A stretch of 20,718 nucleotides of DNA, taken from NCBI GenBank assembly GCA_016929775.1, contig JAFGIE010000220.1:1-20718 (forward strand), in the 5' to 3' direction. This document shows positions 16,281 through 20,718 of the stretch, one piece after another. The notes under the pieces are model-generated. The model ran no database searches and was not told where the DNA came from. It saw nothing but the letters and a program-made list of their open reading frames with translations. The DNA is from Anaerolineae bacterium. GTDB taxonomy: Bacteria; Chloroflexota; Anaerolineae; JAFGEY01. The position numbers and the translations under genes are program-made. The stretch's first letter is position 1. Each line of letters begins with the position of its first letter.

Positions 16281-16913
16281 TTATGATTCATCAATCGCAT
16301 GCTCAGCGACCAGGCGTTCCCACGCCTGGCGGATGCTGTCATAGCCAAAGCCCCGGCGCTGCAAGTAGCCGGTCAACTTGCGCCGGCGCTCTTCTGGCTG
16401 CATGCGTTGCCACCTAGTGAGCCGCTGCAAGGCGGCTCTGTAAGCGTTCTCGTCCTCGTCCTGATCCGCCACGACGTCATCGACGATCGCGTCGGGAACG
16501 CCCTTCTGCCACAGCTCTCGCCGGAGGGCAGCAGGCCCGCGCGGCTTGAACTCGGTGCGGTTGTCAACCCAGTAGCGGGCAAAGGCCTGGTCATCGACCA
16601 GACCCGTCCGCAGCAGGCGCGCCGCCGCGTCGTCGATCGCGTGCGCTGCAAAGCCCTTCTCGGCGAGACGTTGCCGTACCTCGTGCTCGCTGCGCGGTCG
16701 GTAGGAGAGATAGTTGAGCGCGAACTCGTGCGCGCGCTCGGCGTCATCTCTCTCCCGCAGCCGCTCGATGTCCGCGTCGCTCAGGTACTGCCCTGTCGAG
16801 AGCTTGGCGGCTTCGATCAGCGCCAATCCGAGGGCAAACTCGCCCTCGACGAACACGTTGGCTCGCTTGGGGTTGCGTGCCTGCACCTCGATCGACGTGA
16901 TCTGCCCCGCCAC
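16281..16913 (-). CDS. recX: Regulatory protein RecX
   Basis: Binds RecA filaments and modulates their activity. 210 residues from GTG 16913, which has GGGAG 7-8 bases upstream. An ATG at 16955 would add 14 unlike residues and almost reach the terminator, so GTG is preferred. The family pattern of three-helix repeats is clear: ALNYLSYRPRSEHEVRQRLAEKG, LLRTGLVDDQAFARYWVDNR, KPRGPAALRRELWQKGV and the C-terminal LTGYLQRRGFGYDSI. The N terminus (GQITSIEVQARNPKRANVFVEGEFALGL) is the usual small beta region. recA is not in the window. recX opens the seven-gene operon, and I find no convincing promoter in the 48 bases between its start and the terminator at 16962-16994. Confidence 0.93.
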   Translation of the reverse strand: MAGQITSIEVQARNPKRANVFVEGEFALGLALIEAAKLSTGQYLSDADIERLRERDDAERAHEFALNYLSYRPRSEHEVRQRLAEKGFAAHAIDDAAARLLRTGLVDDQAFARYWVDNRTEFKPRGPAALRRELWQKGVPDAIVDDVVADQDEDENAYRAALQRLTRWQRMQPEERRRKLTGYLQRRGFGYDSIRQAWERLVAEHAIDES

Positions 16914-16961
16914 TGCGACGCTCCCGCCTTCCGCTGCTCCCCTGCACCGGCGCATGAGACG

Positions 16962-16994
16962 AAAAAAGGCCGTGGCAAAACCACTGCCACAGCC
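16962..16994 (-). terminator. Strong intrinsic terminator on the minus strand, just ahead of recX
   Basis: Read on the minus strand: GGCTGTGGCA (16994-16985), a seven-base loop, TGCCACGGCC (16977-16968), then six T (16967-16962). The ten-pair stem has a single G-U. It ends a transcript arriving from the 17000-17600 region, 49 bases before the recX start codon. Confidence 0.9.
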
Positions 16995-17042
16995 AGCATA
17001 GCGTCTGCAGGTCTACGGTACGTGCTCGGTGAGCTAGAAATA

Positions 17043-17166
17043 GCCGGTTCCTGGTTGAGGCCCAGCGACCGCCCTTTTCGGTCCTCTGAGCCCGGTTCTA
17101 TCCAACGTCCCTACGGTCGGTGACACATGTGCGCGTACCAGACCCTGTTCGACGCTCGCCCGGTTC
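17043..17166 (-). repeat. Three direct copies of GAACCGG(G)C in the RNA region
   Basis: Read on the minus strand, GAACCGGGC occurs at 17166-17158 and at 17098-17090, and a one-base-shorter GAACCGGC at 17050-17043. Flanks differ, so this is a short motif repeat and not a duplication. It may be part of RNA structure or a binding site. Confidence 0.45.
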
Positions 17167-17592
17167 AACCGATTGGCTATTGCAGATAAGAGACTCCTCT
17201 TGCCTACCAAGCGACGTGCACGATCGGTCTGATCTCGTGTGCCGTCTGTATTGTCCCGTCGTCCCGCTCTATGTCCAAGTCTGGCTCGACGCCAGACAGA
17301 TGCCAGTTGGTGGGGCGCTCGTCCGATCGCCGCCCCGCTACATCCACAGTGTGGATACTCGCATCATCGCCCGTCTGTGCTGTGGCCCGCTCTCGTGCGC
17401 GGTACATCGGTTGTCAATGCTACAACGTTACTGCTACACGCGTCCCACCCACTGTCCTCGACCTCCTCTTCCGGACACGGTGCTGTCGAGACAGGGCTTG
17501 AGGCAGTGGCAGCTCGCTGCGCCTCACTCCTGTGCCGACGCGATGGCTCGGATGGACACGTGCCGCTTGCTGGTGCTGCTAAACCTGCTCAT

Positions 17593-17621
17593 AGTGTACA
17601 ATAACTGCGCGGAAATTGCAA
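17593..17621 (-). promoter_or_regulatory. Sigma-70-type promoter of the candidate RNA
   Basis: Minus strand TTGCAA (17621-17616), exactly 17 bases, TACACT (17598-17593); start near 17587. Each hexamer matches the consensus at four of six positions. No coding start follows at a useful distance, which argues that the product is an RNA. Confidence 0.55.
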
Positions 17622-17755
17622 GTATCAACCGCGCCGCGTCCCGCAGTCGGGACTTTTGGCGCCAGGACGCAGCCAGGAGCACCGATTTCGACCGGATGGC
17701 CCCAACGACTAGCGCACGCCCCCCGATCCTAGGTGCCCTGGCGCCGGTCCAGTAT

Positions 17756-17778
17756 CCAAACAAGCGGATGAATCCGCT
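17756..17778 (-). terminator. Weak terminator-like hairpin after deoB
   Basis: Minus strand AGCGGA-TTCA-TCCGCT (17778-17763) followed by TTGTTTGG. Six pairs and a broken T run, 43 bases past the deoB stop. The interval 17622-17755 beyond it shows GGCGCC-centred dyads but no gene. Confidence 0.5.
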
Positions 17779-17820
17779 ACCACCAACGCAAACTCGGTGC
17801 AGTGGCGATCGCGCGCGAGA

Positions 17821-19008
<1,188 letters not shown>

Positions 19009-19031
19009 AGTTGCCTCCCTTCGTCGCATCC

Positions 19032-19060
19032 ATTCTATCACATCACAGGGGGCGCGGCAA
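19032..19060 (-). promoter_or_regulatory. Sigma-70-type promoter of deoB
   Basis: Minus strand TTGCCG (19060-19055), 17 bases, TAGAAT (19037-19032), with TG one base before the -10. The start would be near 19025, only about 17 nt before the ATG, just enough to include the GGGAGG site. Confidence 0.68.
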
Positions 19061-19086
19061 GGGGCGCACAACTGGAAGGATGCGTG

Positions 19087-19114
19087 TTGACATGTCGGTC
19101 ACATATGATACAAT
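19087..19114 (+). promoter_or_regulatory. Strong sigma-70-type promoter of the membrane sensor gene
   Basis: Perfect TTGACA (19087-19092), 16 bases, TACAAT (19109-19114), with TG one base ahead of the -10. The start would be near 19121, leaving a leader of about 78 nt. It diverges from the deoB promoter, with 26 bases between the two -35 boxes. Confidence 0.8.
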
Positions 19115-19155
19115 ACGGATGGTAGGGCCCTCCAAGATGGGGCCGAGCCGGTAGC

Positions 19156-19174
19156 CGCACGCGTGTGGCGTGCG
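19156..19174 (+). other. 7-bp leader hairpin before the sensor gene
   Basis: CGCACGC (19156-19162), GTGTG loop, GCGTGCG (19168-19174): a perfect, very stable stem ending 24 bases before the ATG. A second possible stem, GGCCC/GGGCC, lies earlier in the same leader at about 19124-19143. No known riboswitch consensus was recognised. Confidence 0.45.
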
Positions 19175-19198
19175 CGACGTCCGCATAGAGAACACAGC

Positions 19199-20718
19199 AT
19201 GGCACACCACATCTCGCGCATCCGAAACCGCGTGGCGTTGCTCTATGGCGCGACCACGCTGACCGCCGCCCTGTTGCTGCTCTGTGTGGTCCCGTTGCTC
19301 TCTGACCTCACGCCGGAAGCAGTGCGCAGGTGGCGCATTCACGCCATCATCCTAGGGGTGGTGTTGTTGGTGGCGGCGATCGCCCTGATCGAGCACTACC
19401 TGCGTCCCATCTCCGACCTGGGCTATGCGCTCGAGATCGGATCGACGCCCACCGCAGACCTGGTGCGCGACGCACGGCGCATCGCCCTCAATGCGCCTTC
19501 CTACCTCTTTGTCTTTTCCACGGGTGCGGTCCTGCTCCTATCGCTGGTCTACAACCTCGTGGGCGCTGCGATCTTGGCGGATCACGTCTTTGCGGCGTAC
19601 CTGGCGCCGATGGCGCTCAGCGTGGCGATCATGGCGTGCGGACTACTGCTCGTGGCGTTCGTGTGCCAGCGGTGGATGTACCCAGTCTTGCGCTACACCG
19701 CGGCGCGCTTTCAGGTGGATGGGCTCCGCGTCACATTGCGCATGCGGATCCTCGCCCTGAGCCTGTCGCTGGTCGTGTTGGCGGTTCTCCTGCCCGGAAG
19801 CTACGGCATCACGCAGGCAGTCGAGGCCTACCGCCAACAGCGGGCCACTGACGTGCTGCGCGTGCTCGCCGCTGTCGCGCAGCGTCTGCCCCAGGAGGGC
19901 GCGCCGGCACAGCTGCTCGAAGAAGCTGCAGGTCAGCTCGGCGCGTCTGTGGCACACCGCCACCTGTTTCTTGTCGATCCGGCTGGATCGCTGCAGGCGC
20001 AGCATCCCGAAGACGGGTCCCCACTCGCCTTTGACGGCGCTGCCTGGTCGGCTGAGCGACCGAGCACGTTCCGCCACAGTCAGACAGAGTACTGCCTGGT
20101 CCCGCTGTCGGCGGACGCGTCCTCTCCCTGGCTTGGCCTGAGCTACGTCCTGCGTCCCCTGCAAGACCTGCGTGTACGGGGCATGGTCGCGGCGGTGGGT
20201 GGCTCGGCGCTGCTGACCATTGCCTTGGCCCTGGGATTGGGGCACTCGCTGTCCACGGGCCTGACGGGTGCGCTTTACGATGTCACCGAGAGGTTGCTGC
20301 AGGCTGCGGAAGACGTGCCCACGCGCCTCGGTGCGGCGCTGCCTGTGCTCTCGTCGGATGAGGTCGGCGGTCTGGTGCTCGCGTACAATGCGCTCCAGGG
20401 CCGGGTGCGCGCTCAGCTAGAGCAGGTCGAGCACAAGCAGCGCCAACTGAGCGCCCTGCAGTCCCTGTCCTACAAGATCGGCACGGTTCGCGACCCTGTG
20501 TACCTGTTGGCAGAGGTGGTCCGCGATGTGGAGCGCGCCTTTGGCTACCACAACGTGTCGATCCTGCTGGCGGACGAGGGGGGGCGAGAGCTGCGCTTCG
20601 CGGCAACGCAGCTGGCAGATGAGCGACTGCGCCGCCGCCGGTTCCGGGTCGGTACGGACGGCGTAGTCGGGCACGTCGCCGCGACGCGCGAACCGCTGCT
20701 GGTCAACGATGTCAGCGA
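19199..20718 (+). CDS. Multi-pass membrane sensor with HAMP-like and GAF domains (3' end outside window)
   Basis: The frame is open from the ATG at 19199 to the window end (506 residues so far). Hydrophobic spans lie at about 13-35, 48-66, 101-125, 133-156, 180-203 and 327-349. Residues about 204-326 are a soluble stretch between the fifth and sixth spans (QAVEAYRQQRA...), probably an extracytoplasmic sensing domain. After the last span comes a HAMP-like, helical segment (about 350-415, with LSSDEVGGLVLAYNALQ), then the start of a GAF domain (about 422 onward: SYKIGTVRDPVYLLAEVVRD, AFGYHNVSILLAD, GVVGHVAATREPLLVNDV). The output domain (histidine kinase, adenylate or diguanylate cyclase) is beyond the window and cannot be named. 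Only a weak AGAGAA precedes the ATG, but a strong promoter and structured leader lie upstream. Confidence 0.85.
   Translation, partial: MAHHISRIRNRVALLYGATTLTAALLLLCVVPLLSDLTPEAVRRWRIHAIILGVVLLVAAIALIEHYLRPISDLGYALEIGSTPTADLVRDARRIALNAPSYLFVFSTGAVLLLSLVYNLVGAAILADHVFAAYLAPMALSVAIMACGLLLVAFVCQRWMYPVLRYTAARFQVDGLRVTLRMRILALSLSLVVLAVLLPGSYGITQAVEAYRQQRATDVLRVLAAVAQRLPQEGAPAQLLEEAAGQLGASVAHRHLFLVDPAGSLQAQHPEDGSPLAFDGAAWSAERPSTFRHSQTEYCLVPLSADASSPWLGLSYVLRPLQDLRVRGMVAAVGGSALLTIALALGLGHSLSTGLTGALYDVTERLLQAAEDVPTRLGAALPVLSSDEVGGLVLAYNALQGRVRAQLEQVEHKQRQLSALQSLSYKIGTVRDPVYLLAEVVRDVERAFGYHNVSILLADEGGRELRFAATQLADERLRRRRFRVGTDGVVGHVAATREPLLVNDVS

Larger units (their letters stand above)
16962..17587 (-). 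ncRNA. Candidate structured RNA of about 625 nt, or giant leader of the recX operon
   Basis: A promoter (17593-17621) and a strong terminator (16962-16994) on the same strand bracket about 625 nt with no credible reading frame. The interval is less GC-rich than its neighbours and full of short stems. Plus-strand positions of the better ones: 17499-17526 (6 bp + 4 bp with a 4-nt bulge and CTCG loop), 17410-17426 (5 bp), 17342-17356 (6 bp, 3-nt loop), 17312-17336 (6 bp), 17279-17297 (7 bp, 5-nt loop), 17219-17239 (5 bp), 17188-17201 (5 bp, tetraloop) and 17067-17083 (5 bp). I looked for and did not find the conserved blocks of RNase P RNA, tmRNA or SRP RNA. Either it is an independent RNA, or its terminator attenuates recX-rny expression. 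That the interval is transcribed is likely but unproven. Confidence 0.5.

Noticed and set aside
16995..17600. RNase P RNA, tmRNA or SRP RNA in the non-coding region
   Set aside because: A GATAGAACCGGGCTC stretch recalls the RNase P 3' core, but the essential 5' GAGGAAAGTCC block is absent on both strands. No tRNA-like ends or tag frame for tmRNA, and a TCCGGAAGAGGA stretch does not form the SRP domain IV loop.

Overview
The window is GC-rich, densely packed bacterial chromosome with two genes cut by its ends. Gene content and style suggest a Chloroflexota bacterium, perhaps Anaerolineae-like: a MalT-type LuxR regulator, a receiver-CpaE/MinD-like fusion, RNase Y, a NurA nuclease paired with a HAS-barrel protein, a HisRS with an eight-cysteine insert, and frequent GTG starts. 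This placement is inferred from gene families. There is no rRNA, tRNA, transposase, phage gene or CRISPR array.

Layout. (1) 1-342 is the 3' end of a plus-strand gene, followed by a degenerate copy of its last 40 bases; it converges on a large MalT/LuxR-type regulator (3050-417, minus). (2) The regulator and a two-gene plus operon (3381-5134: an unrecognised duplicated-domain protein, then a receiver + degenerate MinD/CpaE-like protein) diverge from back-to-back sigma-70-type promoters at 3178-3252. A 13-bp hairpin closes that operon. (3) A plus operon runs 5502-10303 from a good promoter at 5357-5385: hisS, nadK, a zinc-finger membrane protein and recN. (4) A seven-gene minus operon runs 16913 to 10300: recX, rny, nurA, a HAS-barrel protein, a WecG/TagA-type glycosyltransferase, an M42 aminopeptidase and a HAD phosphatase-GNAT fusion, with gaps of 8-27 nt. 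It converges on recN with a shared stop tetranucleotide. (5) About 800 bases with no convincing gene (16995-17820) hold a promoter, many short hairpins and a near-perfect intrinsic terminator, all on the minus strand; this looks like an RNA gene of about 625 nt or a giant leader of the recX operon. (6) deoB (19008-17821, minus) diverges from a multi-pass membrane sensor with a GAF domain (19199 to the window end, open).

How the genes fit together. The two central operons share a genome-maintenance theme (recN, recX, nurA with HAS-barrel partner) mixed with RNA turnover (rny), translation (hisS), cofactor synthesis (nadK), surface polymer synthesis and peptide turnover. The flanks carry signalling genes. 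The most unusual item is the minus-strand RNA region at 16962-17587. Next are the four-cysteine motif in NurA, the HAS-barrel protein without an ATPase domain, and the receiver-CpaE protein with a dead P-loop.
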